Assembly (NCBI GenBank): GCA_022793375.1 | Contig: JAAWCS010000001.1 | Span: forward strand, 1-64,000 | From: Lachnospiraceae bacterium | GTDB lineage: Bacteria > Bacillota > Clostridia > Lachnospirales > Lachnospiraceae | DNA: 64,000 nucleotides | Direction: 5' to 3' | Shown here: positions 16,017-25,500 of the stretch, one piece after another | Position numbering within the stretch: position 1 is the stretch's first letter | Layout of the letters: the number at the start of each line of letters is the position of its first letter | Position numbers and translations under genes: made by a program | Notes under the pieces: generated by a model | What the model saw: the letters and a program-made list of their open reading frames with translations, nothing else | Databases searched by the model: none | Told to the model about the DNA's origin: nothing

Positions 16017-18476
16017 ATGGGTTTTTTCAGCAAAATCAATGTGTGGATGAAAGGTGCGAAATTGTGGATTGCCGCGAACAAAGTAGCGGCCGGGATCGCG
16101 GCCGGCGTATTTGCGGTCGGCGGCACGGCAGTGGCATTGGGAGCGGCCTCGGTTTCGCAGCCGGCGGCGGAAACGCAGGCCGTACCGACATCGCAGGAAG
16201 CGGTATTCGTGCAGGGCGAGTTATCCAGCGAGGACATCGAAGCGGCATATGAACCGAACCTGCTGCGGGGATCGCTGGTGGGACAGCCCCTGCTTGACTC
16301 TATGTGGGAGTCTTTGGAGGCGCGGTATGCTTCGTCACGGCCCACGGCAGCCGCGACAACGACGACCGAAGAGGAAACGACGACCGAGGAGGAGACGACG
16401 AAGGAGAAACTCCCCAAGGTGGAGATCCCGGAGGTAGAAGTCGCGCCCGTGAACGATAAAGAAGATAAACAGCCGCAGGACGACGGGGACAAGGGTACCT
16501 CGGAGAAGGTGGATATCTCCGACATCGTAAACAACGACAGCTATGAGAATGTCGGCCGTTCCTACGGCATCGACGTTTCCAAATGGCAGGGTAAGATCGA
16601 CTGGTCGCAGGTGGCGGCCAGCGGCGTAGAGTTTGCGATGATCCGTATCGGTTACCGTGGCAATCAGAACGGCGTGATTGTGGAGGATCCGTATTTCCGC
16701 GCCAATATCAAGGGCGCGCTGGCCAATAATATTAAAGTCGGCATTTACTTCTATTCGCAGTCCATCGATGAGGCGGAGGCGCTGGAGGAAGCGGCCTGGG
16801 TCGTGGACGTAATCCGCAAATATCAGATCACCTATCCGGTCGTATTCGACTACGAGGGCATCGGCAAGAACCGTATCAAGGACGTGAACAAGACCCAGCG
16901 CAGCAAAAATGCCGCCGCGTTCCTGGATTATATACGCAAGGCCGGCTATACGCCGATGATGTATGCCAGCAAGAACGGCTATAAGAATAACTGGGATTTG
17001 AGCATTATCAGCGGCTGCAAGATCTGGCTGGCGCATTATACGTCCGGCGGTCTTGACACGCCCAGCGATTACAGCGGTACGTACCATATGTGGCAGTATA
17101 CGAGCAAGGGCAGCGTCCCCGGCATCCGGGGCAGCGTGGACATGAACGTCGCCTATTTCTCCTACTCCAATACGCCGGATCCGACGATCGGCAGCCTGAC
17201 CTATACGGTCACGGATGAGACGGGAGCGCCGGTAGCCGGTGTGACGGTAAATATGAAGGGAGAGGCAATCCGCAAAACGCTGACAGCGGTCACCGACGGA
17301 AACGGCGTGGCGTCCTTCGGCAGCGTGGTGCTGGACCATTATGACGTATCCTTATCCGGCCTTCCGGAGGGGTATGAGCAGACCGAAGAGTCGAAAGCGG
17401 AGGTGGAATTCGGCAAGTCCGAAAGCAGCTTCTCCGGTTCCCTGAAAGTGAGAAGGGCCGGCTGCTCAGGCGTGACCTATACGGTAAAGGACCAGACCGG
17501 CGCGGCGGCGCCCGGCGTGGAGGTTACGTTAAGCGGCACGGCAAATGCGGGCGGCACGGTCAGCGTGACGGCGGTGACCAATGCGGACGGCAAAGCGGTG
17601 TTCCAAAACATACCGTTTGGCAGTTATGAAGCATATGTTTCCAAGGCGCCGGAGGGATACCAGGCTTCGGATCAGAAAGTAGCGGTGAGCGTGGCATCGA
17701 AAGACGCGGTGGCCGTGAAAGAAGCCCTCGCCGTGACCAAAACGGAGGAGACAACGACCTCCGAGCCGCTGATCCTCAGCGTGAGCTACCAGGTGGTGGA
17801 CGACGCGGGCCAGCCGGTAAAAGGCGTGACGGTATCCATGAAGGGAAGTAAGAGCGGCGAAACCAAGACAGCGGTTACCGATGACAGCGGCGTGGCCTCC
17901 TTTGGAAGTATGAAAGCAGATACCTACGCGGTAAGCCTGTCGGGCCTGCCGGCGGAGTACGAAGCAACGAACGACTCCAAGGCAACGGCGGAACTGACCA
18001 CGGCTTCCAGCAGCTTTTCCGGTAAGCTGACCGTGAAGAAGGTGCAGAAAGTAAATACGGCCACCGTGACGGTCAACGTAAAGGACGATGCAGGAGCGGT
18101 TGCGGGCGCTACGGTTACCCTCAACGGTACGGATTGCGCTACGAATGGCGAAGGCAAGGCGGTATTTGAAAAAGTGCTGTGGGGAACATATGAGGTAAGC
18201 GTGCGCGTACCGGAGGGATATGAAACACCGGGCGCCTCCTCGGTTGAAGTAAACGCGGAAGCCGTGTCAAAGGATATTGTGCTTACGCGCAAGGCGGTTG
18301 TGGAGCCGGAACCGACCGATCCGTCGGCAGAACCGACTATGCCTGCCGAGACTACCGCAGCCGAGTCTACGCCTGCCGAGTCTACGACAGCCGAGCCTGT
18401 GACAACGTCTGCCGGAGAACCGACGGAAGATACCCCGGCGGCTCCGAATGCGGAGGGAGAGCCGGCAGACAATTAG
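16017..18476 (+). CDS. Surface GH25 muramidase with four CNA-B-type repeats
   Basis: This 819-residue exported protein has an N-terminal hydrophobic helix (about residues 22-48), a Thr/Glu-rich linker (100-150), a GH25 lysozyme domain (about 180-385) and four prealbumin-like CNA-B/SpaA-type repeats (about 395-735), followed by a Pro/Thr/Glu-rich tail. GH25 enzymes cleave the MurNAc-GlcNAc bond of peptidoglycan; the catalytic acids fit Asp186 (GIDVSKWQG) and Asp278/Glu280 (VFDYEG). The repeats share a TYTV-DE-GAPVAGVTV opening and a VPEGYE or LPEGYE motif. There is no LPXTG sorting signal, so anchoring would be by the uncleaved N-terminal helix. Embedded between an orphan gene and four glycosyltransferases, it could remodel the wall where polymer is attached. 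Start after GGAGAAAGAG. Confidence 0.9.
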   Translation: MGFFSKINVWMKGAKLWIAANKVAAGIAAGVFAVGGTAVALGAASVSQPAAETQAVPTSQEAVFVQGELSSEDIEAAYEPNLLRGSLVGQPLLDSMWESLEARYASSRPTAAATTTTEEETTTEEETTKEKLPKVEIPEVEVAPVNDKEDKQPQDDGDKGTSEKVDISDIVNNDSYENVGRSYGIDVSKWQGKIDWSQVAASGVEFAMIRIGYRGNQNGVIVEDPYFRANIKGALANNIKVGIYFYSQSIDEAEALEEAAWVVDVIRKYQITYPVVFDYEGIGKNRIKDVNKTQRSKNAAAFLDYIRKAGYTPMMYASKNGYKNNWDLSIISGCKIWLAHYTSGGLDTPSDYSGTYHMWQYTSKGSVPGIRGSVDMNVAYFSYSNTPDPTIGSLTYTVTDETGAPVAGVTVNMKGEAIRKTLTAVTDGNGVASFGSVVLDHYDVSLSGLPEGYEQTEESKAEVEFGKSESSFSGSLKVRRAGCSGVTYTVKDQTGAAAPGVEVTLSGTANAGGTVSVTAVTNADGKAVFQNIPFGSYEAYVSKAPEGYQASDQKVAVSVASKDAVAVKEALAVTKTEETTTSEPLILSVSYQVVDDAGQPVKGVTVSMKGSKSGETKTAVTDDSGVASFGSMKADTYAVSLSGLPAEYEATNDSKATAELTTASSSFSGKLTVKKVQKVNTATVTVNVKDDAGAVAGATVTLNGTDCATNGEGKAVFEKVLWGTYEVSVRVPEGYETPGASSVEVNAEAVSKDIVLTRKAVVEPEPTDPSAEPTMPAETTAAESTPAESTTAEPVTTSAGEPTEDTPAAPNAEGEPADN

Positions 18477-18504
18477 TACGAAGGGATACCCTGAGGCAAA
18501 ATTC

Positions 18505-20220
18505 ATGAAGTATCATATCGAACATGCAAAGTATAAATACGGCCGGCTGACCATTGTCGGTTGGCTGGCCGGAGATACGGCGGATGCTGGGACAGCTGTC
18601 TGGGCGGAGGATTTTCAGGGCAGACGGCTTGAAAGCGAGCAGACGCGGCTCGAACGAGAGGATGTAAGAGAGGCACTGTTTCCCCAGGAAACGCAGTGCC
18701 TTTTTGGCTTTCGTATTAAATTTCCGCTGGCCTTTGGCGCATCGTTTTTTCTGTGCCTGCAAAGCGGCGGGCAGATGCGGCGAATAAAGTCAAGCGCGCG
18801 GGAGGTAGAGAGAAAGAAATACATCCCGGACAGCTTTAAGGCCCGTCTGCGGGAAAAACTGCACGGCGGCCGGGAGAAGGAGACTTTGGAGAGCGCGCGC
18901 GGGCCAAAAGCGCTGCCCGCGGCCGGAACTTCGATCAAGTTCAGTATCGTCGTCCCGGTCTATCATACGGAGCCGGAGCATTTGGCGGATTTGCTGGAAT
19001 CGGTTTTCGGCCAAAGCTATCCGAACTGGGAACTGTGCCTGGCGGATGCCAGTTCGCGGCCCCTTCGTGAAAACTGCGGCGGCAACGACGACCCGGTCGC
19101 GCGGCAGCTGCTGCATTTCCTGGGCGATTCGCGGGTAAAATACAAACATCTGCCAGAAAATCTCGGCATTTCCGGCAACAGCAATGCCGCGCTTTCGCTG
19201 GCGACCGGCGAGTTTGTCGTGATGGCGGATCACGATGATATCTTGACGAAGGATGCGCTTGAGCGGCTGGCACAGCTGTTAAAAATGCGGCCGGACGCGG
19301 ACTTTATATACAGCGACAGCGATCTGACCGATCACGATAACCTGTATGACTACAATGCGCTGCGCAAACCGGCCTGGTCGCCGGAGACGCTCTGCAGCGC
19401 AAATTATATTACGCATCTGTCGGTGGTGCGCGCCGGCCTTTTGCGGGAGCTGGGAGGGTGGCGGCCGGAGTACGACGGGGCGCAGGACTGGGATCTGTTT
19501 TTGCGGATCGGCGAGCACACCGACCGGATTTATCATATTCCTTTGATTCTGTATCACTGGCGGGCGGCGGCCGGTTCCACGGCCCGCAATGTGGCGGAGA
19601 AGCCCTATGCCAGGCAGGCGCAGCTAAAAGCGGTACAGGATCATCTGATTCGCTGCGGGTCGGAGGGAAGGCCGGTGTTTGCGGATGCGGACCGTACTTG
19701 TCTGCGTGTGGAACAGCCGGAGAAAACAGCGGTGCAGGATGTGCGGATTGTCACGGCGCCGGGCGTAAAACCGGACGAGCAGACGGCAAAGGAACTGCGT
19801 TTTTGGGCTTCCCGGCCCGGCATCGGCGTCGTGTGCCCGCGGATTTTGGATGACAAAGGGCGAATCGTTTCACAGGGGCTTTTGCTGAAAAAGGAGGGGC
19901 CGCAAGCCCTTTTTGCCGGCCGCTTTCCCGGGACGGCAAACGAGCTTGGGCATACGGACTGGTATCGCAACCATCTGGCGGCGGAACCGATTTGCTATGC
20001 CGTATCCCGGGACGTGTGGGAACGCGTAGGCCCGCCGGACGACAGCCTGGGCGAGCTGGCGCTTTTGGATTTCTGCCTGCGGGCCGAATCCCTGGGCTAT
20101 CGCAGTCTGATGACCCCCTTTGCCGTAGTCCGCGGCAAAGAAAGCGCGGCAGAGCGGCTTGGCGGGCCCTGCCTGGCCGGCTATCGAAAACTGTATAAAA
20201 AATATCATCCGGAGGAGTGA
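18505..20220 (+). CDS. GT2 glycosyltransferase with a degenerate second domain
   Basis: This 571-residue cytosolic protein has a short N-terminal beta-rich domain (1-100), a complete GT2 domain from about residue 153 (FSIVVPVYHT, ENLGISGNSNAALSLATGEF, MADHDD, YSDSDL, GAQDWDLFLRIGE) and a C-terminal part that keeps only the later elements of a second GT2 fold (IGVVCPRILDDKGRIVSQG, YAVSRDVWERVG, LLDFCLRAESLGY). The opening nucleotide-sugar-binding strand and the acidic metal motif seen in its two downstream paralogues are missing from this second part. The GT2 family transfers sugars from nucleotide donors to growing glycans. I chose the ATG at 18505, which begins the shared MKYHIEHAKY-type domain, rather than the upstream frame at 18448 inside the muramidase gene. 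Confidence 0.85.
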   Translation: MKYHIEHAKYKYGRLTIVGWLAGDTADAGTAVWAEDFQGRRLESEQTRLEREDVREALFPQETQCLFGFRIKFPLAFGASFFLCLQSGGQMRRIKSSAREVERKKYIPDSFKARLREKLHGGREKETLESARGPKALPAAGTSIKFSIVVPVYHTEPEHLADLLESVFGQSYPNWELCLADASSRPLRENCGGNDDPVARQLLHFLGDSRVKYKHLPENLGISGNSNAALSLATGEFVVMADHDDILTKDALERLAQLLKMRPDADFIYSDSDLTDHDNLYDYNALRKPAWSPETLCSANYITHLSVVRAGLLRELGGWRPEYDGAQDWDLFLRIGEHTDRIYHIPLILYHWRAAAGSTARNVAEKPYARQAQLKAVQDHLIRCGSEGRPVFADADRTCLRVEQPEKTAVQDVRIVTAPGVKPDEQTAKELRFWASRPGIGVVCPRILDDKGRIVSQGLLLKKEGPQALFAGRFPGTANELGHTDWYRNHLAAEPICYAVSRDVWERVGPPDDSLGELALLDFCLRAESLGYRSLMTPFAVVRGKESAAERLGGPCLAGYRKLYKKYHPEE

Positions 20221-20222
20221 GG

Positions 20223-22355
20223 ATGAAAGCCATCCGATATTATATTGACAAATCCGAACTGTTGGAGGAAACGGCCCATATCACAGGCTGGGCCCTGTCC
20301 TTTACAGACGCGCCGCTTGACATACGGGTAACGGATCAGGGCGGACAGCCGGTAAAGGCAGCGCTTCGCCGCCTGTCGCGTCCGGATGCCAGCCGTGCGG
20401 TGTTAGGCGATGAGAGCCAGCCGGAATGTGGCTTTGACGTAAAGTTTTCCTGCGATCCGGCCAAACGATATAAGTTAATCTTTGACAACGGCCGGCAGAC
20501 CGTGCGGCTGCCTCTTAGCGCGTCGGCCCTGAAAAAAGAGACCGGCCGGCGCTTTCTGCCGTTTCGGCGCATTGTGCGCATGACGTCTGTCTCGATGGCG
20601 GCCGACGATGCACGCTGTTTATTGCAGAAGGGACCGGGCGCATTGAAAGAGCGCTGGGTCCGCCGCTATGAAACCGATGAAAACAAATATATGCGCTGGC
20701 TTGCGGGACATGTGGGCCCTGGAGGGGCAGACGGGCAGCCGGCAGAGACGGGGCCGCTTATCAGTCTGCTGATTCCGCTGTACAACACACCGTTAAAGTT
20801 TTATCGGCCGCTTTTGGACTGCGTGATCGGACAGACCTATAAAAACTGGCAGCTGTGCCTGGCCGACGGCAGTACCGACGGGATTGACCGGCAGAGCTGC
20901 CTGCCGAAAGACGGGCGCATCTGCTACCGCAAACTGTCAAAAAACAGCGGGATTTCCGGCAACACCAACGAAGCGCTGTCGATGGCCGAGGGGGAGTGGA
21001 TTGCCCTGATGGACCATGACGATCTGCTGGAGCCGGGAGCGTTCGCAGAAATGGCGCGGGCCGCGCTTGAAAAGGGGGCGGATCTGGTCTATTCGGACGA
21101 GGACAAGGTGTCTTTGGACGGCAAGCGCTTTTACGATCCGCATTTTAAATCCGATTTTAATGCCGATCTGCTTCGCTCCAATAATTATATCTGTCATTTT
21201 TTGATGGTCAGGCGGGAGCTGGCTGTGCGCGCCGGTGGTTTTCGCAGTGCCTTCGACGGGGCACAGGACTATGATTTTATCCTGCGGGTAAGCGAACTGG
21301 CAGGCCGGATTGTCCATCTGCCGCGGGTTTTGTATCACTGGCGCATGCATCCTTTGTCGACGGCAGAAAACCCGGAGAGCAAGGCCTATGCCTTTGAAGC
21401 CGGGCGGCGGGCGATCGAGGAGCATTTAGGCCGCGTGGGTTTGTGCGGCACGGTCGAGAGCACAGACCGTCCGGGATATTATCGGGTCCGCTATACGCCA
21501 AAGGAGCGTCCGCGCATCTCGGTGATTATTCCCAATAAAGACCAGTCCGCCCTGCTTCGTACCTGCGTGGAATCGATCCGTTCCCGTACCGACTGGCCGG
21601 ATTATGAGATTATTATTGTGGAAAATAACAGTACCACAGAGGAAATCCGTGAATACTATAAGGAACTGTCCGCGCTGGAGCAGGTGCGGATCCTTACCTG
21701 GGAACACGAATTCAATTATGCGGCGATCAACAATTTCGGTGTCAGCCACAGTACGGGTGAATACGTTGTGCTGTTGAATAACGATACGGAGGTCATCACG
21801 CCGGACTGGCTTACGGAGATGGCGGGGATTGCCGCCCGCCCGGAGGTCGGCATTGTGGGGGCCAAGCTGTTTTATGAGGACGGCACGATACAGCATGCCG
21901 GGGTGGTGATGAAGCTGGCCGGATGCTGCGGCCATGTGTTTTACGGCGCCGAGCGGGAGGATCCCGGCCGCTATGCCAGGGCCAGCGTGATCCAGGATTA
22001 CAGCGCGGTGACGGCGGCCTGCCTGATGTGCCGCCGGCAGGTGTGGGACAGGCTGGGCGGCCTTTCCACCGATTTCAAGGTTGCTTACAACGATGTGGAC
22101 TTTTGCCTGCGCGCCCGCCAGAGCGGCTATCTGGTGGTCTTTACACCGTATGCCCAGCTCTACCATTATGAGTCCCGTACCAGGGGATATGAGGAGGGAA
22201 GCGAGAAACAGGCACGTTTCCGGCATGAGCAGGAACTTTTAAAATCACGCTATCCGGTCTACATGGAACAGGGCGACCCGTACTACAATCCGAATCTGAC
22301 ATTGACAGCCCCGGACTTTGCGCCTGCGTTTCTGCATGAGGGGGCACAGGAATGA
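20223..22355 (+). CDS. Tandem-domain GT2 glycosyltransferase
   Basis: The 710-residue protein carries an N-terminal accessory domain like that of the preceding gene and two full GT2 domains: one from about residue 178 (LISLLIPLYNTP, SGISGNTNEALSMAEGEW, MDHDDLL, YSDEDKVSLDG, FDGAQDYDFILR) and one from about 430 (ISVIIPNKDQS, VENNST, FNYAAINNFG, LNNDTEVITPDWL, QHAGVV). Both have acidic metal-binding motifs. It would add two sugars, or one repeat disaccharide, to a lipid-linked glycan at the inner face of the membrane. The ATG at 20223 follows GGAGGAG at five bases; a GTG two codons earlier lies within that site. It is tightly packed between paralogous genes. Confidence 0.9.
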   Translation: MKAIRYYIDKSELLEETAHITGWALSFTDAPLDIRVTDQGGQPVKAALRRLSRPDASRAVLGDESQPECGFDVKFSCDPAKRYKLIFDNGRQTVRLPLSASALKKETGRRFLPFRRIVRMTSVSMAADDARCLLQKGPGALKERWVRRYETDENKYMRWLAGHVGPGGADGQPAETGPLISLLIPLYNTPLKFYRPLLDCVIGQTYKNWQLCLADGSTDGIDRQSCLPKDGRICYRKLSKNSGISGNTNEALSMAEGEWIALMDHDDLLEPGAFAEMARAALEKGADLVYSDEDKVSLDGKRFYDPHFKSDFNADLLRSNNYICHFLMVRRELAVRAGGFRSAFDGAQDYDFILRVSELAGRIVHLPRVLYHWRMHPLSTAENPESKAYAFEAGRRAIEEHLGRVGLCGTVESTDRPGYYRVRYTPKERPRISVIIPNKDQSALLRTCVESIRSRTDWPDYEIIIVENNSTTEEIREYYKELSALEQVRILTWEHEFNYAAINNFGVSHSTGEYVVLLNNDTEVITPDWLTEMAGIAARPEVGIVGAKLFYEDGTIQHAGVVMKLAGCCGHVFYGAEREDPGRYARASVIQDYSAVTAACLMCRRQVWDRLGGLSTDFKVAYNDVDFCLRARQSGYLVVFTPYAQLYHYESRTRGYEEGSEKQARFRHEQELLKSRYPVYMEQGDPYYNPNLTLTAPDFAPAFLHEGAQE

Positions 22356-22362
22356 GGTTTAT

Positions 22363-24237
22363 ATGGAAATACAGGAAGAACGAAAGCCGAAATCGCTTTT
22401 GAAAAAGACCGTTCTCTATTTTAAAAAGAACGGAGCCAAAAAGGGTTTTAAGAAAATCCACAATAAGTTTTTCCGCCTGGAGACCGTCAGCTACGAAAAG
22501 TGGCAAAAAGGAGCCTTTCCTTCGGCCCACGAACAGGAGCGGCAGCGGCGGGAGGCATCGGCCTGGAACGAAGAGACGCTGAAAAAGCCGGCCGAAGAAC
22601 GCGCCCGGCTCTATCCGTGCTTCAGCATCGTTGTGCCCATGTACCATACGCCGCCGGAATATTTGGCGGCGCTGATTTCATCGGTGCGCGCACAGACCTA
22701 TGAAAACTGGGAATTGTGCTTAGCCGACGGCAGTGAAACGCCCTGCAGCGCATATGGAGACAGCACGGGCGGGGACGAGCGGATCCGTTATCAGTTTTTG
22801 GAGGGCAACCGGGGGATTGCCGGCAATACCAACGCGGCGCTCTCGATGGCAAAAGGGGATTTCGTCGTGCTGGCGGATCACGACGACCTGCTGTCGCCGG
22901 ACGCTCTGTATTGCCTGGCCCGGGCCGTCCGCGCGCAGGAGACGGCGGACGTGCTCTACTCGGACGAGGACAAGACGGATGCAAAAGGCAAGAAATACTA
23001 TGACCCGCATTTTAAGCCCGACTTCAACGAGGACCTCCTGCGCAGCCTGAACTACATCTGCCATCTGCTGGCGGTACGCCGAAGCCTGGCGGCGGCCGTG
23101 GGCGGTTTTCGGGCAGACTACGACGGGGCCCAGGATTATGACTTTGTATTCCGCTGCACGGAAGCTGCGCGGGATATCGTCCATATCCCGCGGATTTTGT
23201 ATCACTGGCGCTGCCATGGGGCATCCACAGCAGAGAATCCGGACAGCAAGCGCTACGCCTTTGAGGCGGGCAAGCGGGCGCTGGAGGATCACTACGCGCG
23301 GCTGGGAATCAAGGCCTGTGTGGTCCATGGATTAAAGCCCGGCATGTATACCACGCAGTACACAAGGCCGCGCGACCCGCTTGTATCGGTCATCATTCCG
23401 AATAAAGATCACACGGCCGATCTGGACCGAACGATCCGCTCCGTGATGGCCTGTACGTCCTACTCCAATCTCGAATGGGTGATTGTGGAGAATAACAGTA
23501 CCTGTCCGGAGACGTTTTCGTACTATGAAGCGCTTTCGCGGGAGTTTGCAAATGTCCGGGTCATTACCTGGGAGAAGGAATTTAATTACGCGGCGATCAA
23601 TAATTTCGGGGCCGCCCATGCATCGGGCGAATACCTCTGGCTATTGAACAACGATCTGGAGATGATTACCGACGACTGTGTGGACGGGCTTTTAAACCCG
23701 TGCATGCGGCCGGAGATCGGCATTGTGGGAGCACGCCTGTATTACGGAGACGATACGGTGCAGCATGCCGGCGTGATCGTCGGGCTGGGCGGCGTGGCAG
23801 GGCATGCCTTTGTCGGGCAGCCGCGCTTTGACTGCGGCTACATGGCCAAAGACCGGTGTACCCAGCGGCTCAGCGCGGTGACGGCGGCCTGCCTGATGAT
23901 CCGCCGCTCGGTCTTTGAAGAGATCGGCGGCTTTTCGGAGGAATTGGCGGTGGCCTTTAACGATGTGGACCTGTGCTTAAAAGCAGGCCGCGCCGGCTAC
24001 GGCGTTTTGTACAACGCGCAGGTGGAGGCCTACCACTACGAATCAAAGACCAGGGGCCTGGAGGATACGCCTGAAAAGGTCGCGCGCTTTAACGGCGAGA
24101 TGGATTTATTTAAAGAAAAATGGCAGCGAAAGCTGCAGGCCGGCGACCCGTATTACAACATAAACCTGACCTTGGCCCGCAACGACTTTACACTGCGCAA
24201 TCCCTATGAAATCGACTATGAGCAGAGGGTAAAATAA
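22363..24237 (+). CDS. Tandem-domain GT2 glycosyltransferase
   Basis: This 624-residue paralogue of the preceding gene also has two GT2 domains: the first from about residue 87 (FSIVVPMYHTPPEYL, NRGIAGNTNAALSMAKGDF, LADHDDLLS, YSDEDKTDAKG, YDGAQDYDFVFR) and the second from about 343 (VSVIIPNKDHT, VENNST, FNYAAINNFGAA, LNNDLEMITDD, QHAGVIVGLGGVAGH). The N-terminal accessory domain is replaced by a short basic segment rich in lysine (KSLLKKTVLYFKKN) that could contact the membrane. The ATG at 22363 follows GAGG and lies seven bases after the upstream stop. Strong similarity to the two preceding genes points to duplication within the operon. Confidence 0.9.
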   Translation: MEIQEERKPKSLLKKTVLYFKKNGAKKGFKKIHNKFFRLETVSYEKWQKGAFPSAHEQERQRREASAWNEETLKKPAEERARLYPCFSIVVPMYHTPPEYLAALISSVRAQTYENWELCLADGSETPCSAYGDSTGGDERIRYQFLEGNRGIAGNTNAALSMAKGDFVVLADHDDLLSPDALYCLARAVRAQETADVLYSDEDKTDAKGKKYYDPHFKPDFNEDLLRSLNYICHLLAVRRSLAAAVGGFRADYDGAQDYDFVFRCTEAARDIVHIPRILYHWRCHGASTAENPDSKRYAFEAGKRALEDHYARLGIKACVVHGLKPGMYTTQYTRPRDPLVSVIIPNKDHTADLDRTIRSVMACTSYSNLEWVIVENNSTCPETFSYYEALSREFANVRVITWEKEFNYAAINNFGAAHASGEYLWLLNNDLEMITDDCVDGLLNPCMRPEIGIVGARLYYGDDTVQHAGVIVGLGGVAGHAFVGQPRFDCGYMAKDRCTQRLSAVTAACLMIRRSVFEEIGGFSEELAVAFNDVDLCLKAGRAGYGVLYNAQVEAYHYESKTRGLEDTPEKVARFNGEMDLFKEKWQRKLQAGDPYYNINLTLARNDFTLRNPYEIDYEQRVK

Positions 24238-24238
24238 G

Positions 24239-25288
24239 ATGAAAACAACGGTAGTGATTCCCAATTATAATGGAAAGCATTTTATGGAGCCCTGCATGGA
24301 GGCCCTAAAGCGCCAGTCGCAGCCGGACTTTTGCGTGCTGATTGTCGACAACGGTTCTTCGGACGAAAGCGTGTCCTGGCTGGAGGAGAACCTGCCGGGG
24401 ATTCAAACGGTGCAGGCCGGCGCCAAACTGCCGGCGGCGGATCAAAGCGGCGCGCCGGGCTCCTTTCCTGTATACGTGATGCCGCTTGCGCAGAACACGG
24501 GATTTTCCGGCGCCGTCAACGCCGGGATCCGCGCGGCCGTCACGCCGTATGTGATTCTTTTAAATAACGATACCGAGGTGCATAAGGACTTTATACGGGA
24601 GCTGGAGCGGGCGATGGAGCGCTCGCCGCGGGTGTTTTCGGTCAGCAGCAAGATGATACAGCTCCACGAGAAAAGCCGGATGGACGATGCCGGCGATCTG
24701 TATACGGTGATCGGCTGGGGCTTTCAGCGGGGCGTAGGCCAGAAAAGCAGCGGCTACGGGAAGGCGCGGCGGGTCTTTACGGCCTGTGCGGGAGCGGCGA
24801 TTTACCGGCGGGATGTTTTTAAGGAGATCGGTCTCTTTGACGAACTGCATTTTGCCTATCTGGAGGATCTGGATGTCGGCTACCGGGCGCGGATTGCCGG
24901 CTATGAGAACTGGTACTGCCCGACGGCCGTGGTCTGGCATGTGGGCAGCGGCACCAGCGGTTCCAAATACAACCCGTTCAAGGTGCGGCTGGCCGCCCGC
25001 AACAGCGTATATCTGAATTATAAAAACATGCCGTTTTTGCAGCTGCTTGTCAACGCGCTGCCGCTGGCCTTTGGCTATGCCGTAAAAACGCGCTTTTTTA
25101 CGAAACGAGGCTTTGGGGCCGATTACCGCGCGGGGCTGAAGGAGGGCTTTTCGACCCTGGGAAAATGCCGCCGTGTGCGCTTTCGTCTGAAGAATCTGGG
25201 ACGTTACCTGCAAATCGAGATGGAGCTGATCGGCAACACGTTTATCTATGCCTGGGAGTATGCCAAGCGGCGTTTTATAAATCTTTAA
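24239..25288 (+). CDS. GT2 glycosyltransferase, rhamnosyltransferase-like
   Basis: The 349-residue single-domain GT2 enzyme has a donor site VVIPNYNGKHF, DNGSSDES and LNNDTEVHKDF, then CAGAAIYRRDVFKEIG, and the acceptor-side element LEDLDVGYRARIAGY. This arrangement is common among rhamnosyltransferases of cell-wall glycans, but the sugar is not certain. The C-terminus holds a hydrophobic stretch (LLVNALPLAFGYAV) and a basic amphipathic tail, suggesting membrane association. It starts one base after the preceding stop codon, so it is translationally coupled. It is the last gene of the tight run that begins at 14927. Confidence 0.88.
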   Translation: MKTTVVIPNYNGKHFMEPCMEALKRQSQPDFCVLIVDNGSSDESVSWLEENLPGIQTVQAGAKLPAADQSGAPGSFPVYVMPLAQNTGFSGAVNAGIRAAVTPYVILLNNDTEVHKDFIRELERAMERSPRVFSVSSKMIQLHEKSRMDDAGDLYTVIGWGFQRGVGQKSSGYGKARRVFTACAGAAIYRRDVFKEIGLFDELHFAYLEDLDVGYRARIAGYENWYCPTAVVWHVGSGTSGSKYNPFKVRLAARNSVYLNYKNMPFLQLLVNALPLAFGYAVKTRFFTKRGFGADYRAGLKEGFSTLGKCRRVRFRLKNLGRYLQIEMELIGNTFIYAWEYAKRRFINL

Positions 25289-25321
25289 GAAACTTTAAGA
25301 ATTCCGATTTGGCGTTTTTTC

Positions 25322-25350
25322 TTGCATTCTGGGCCGGTTTAGGGTAATAT
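25322..25350 (+). promoter_or_regulatory. Predicted promoter of the sugar-phosphate transferase gene
   Basis: TTGCAT (25322-25327) and TAATAT (25345-25350) are spaced 17 bp. The -35 box matches the consensus at only three positions. About 150 bases of leader follow. Confidence 0.45.
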
Positions 25351-25440
25351 AGCAAAATAGGGAATACTAAGGACAGCCCGGATTGCGGATACGGACAGCA
25401 TATTAGCTTTACGTCGTGACCGGCTTTCACGCCCTGGGAG

Positions 25441-25460
25441 TGCGCCGTGCAAGCGGCGCA
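25441..25460 (+). promoter_or_regulatory. Leader hairpin before the sugar-phosphate transferase
   Basis: TGCGCCG (25441-25447) pairs perfectly with CGGCGCA (25454-25460) over a six-base loop. A T-rich stretch with interruptions follows, then the ribosome site. It may be a weak attenuator or merely a structured leader. Confidence 0.4.
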
Positions 25461-25500
25461 TGCAGATTTATTTTACCGATGTGATTTCAGGAGAAATACC

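Noticed and set aside
25351-25500. c-di-GMP riboswitch suspected before the sugar-phosphate transferase
   Set aside because: I could not find the GCAAAG-type conserved core or the tetraloop-receptor pattern.
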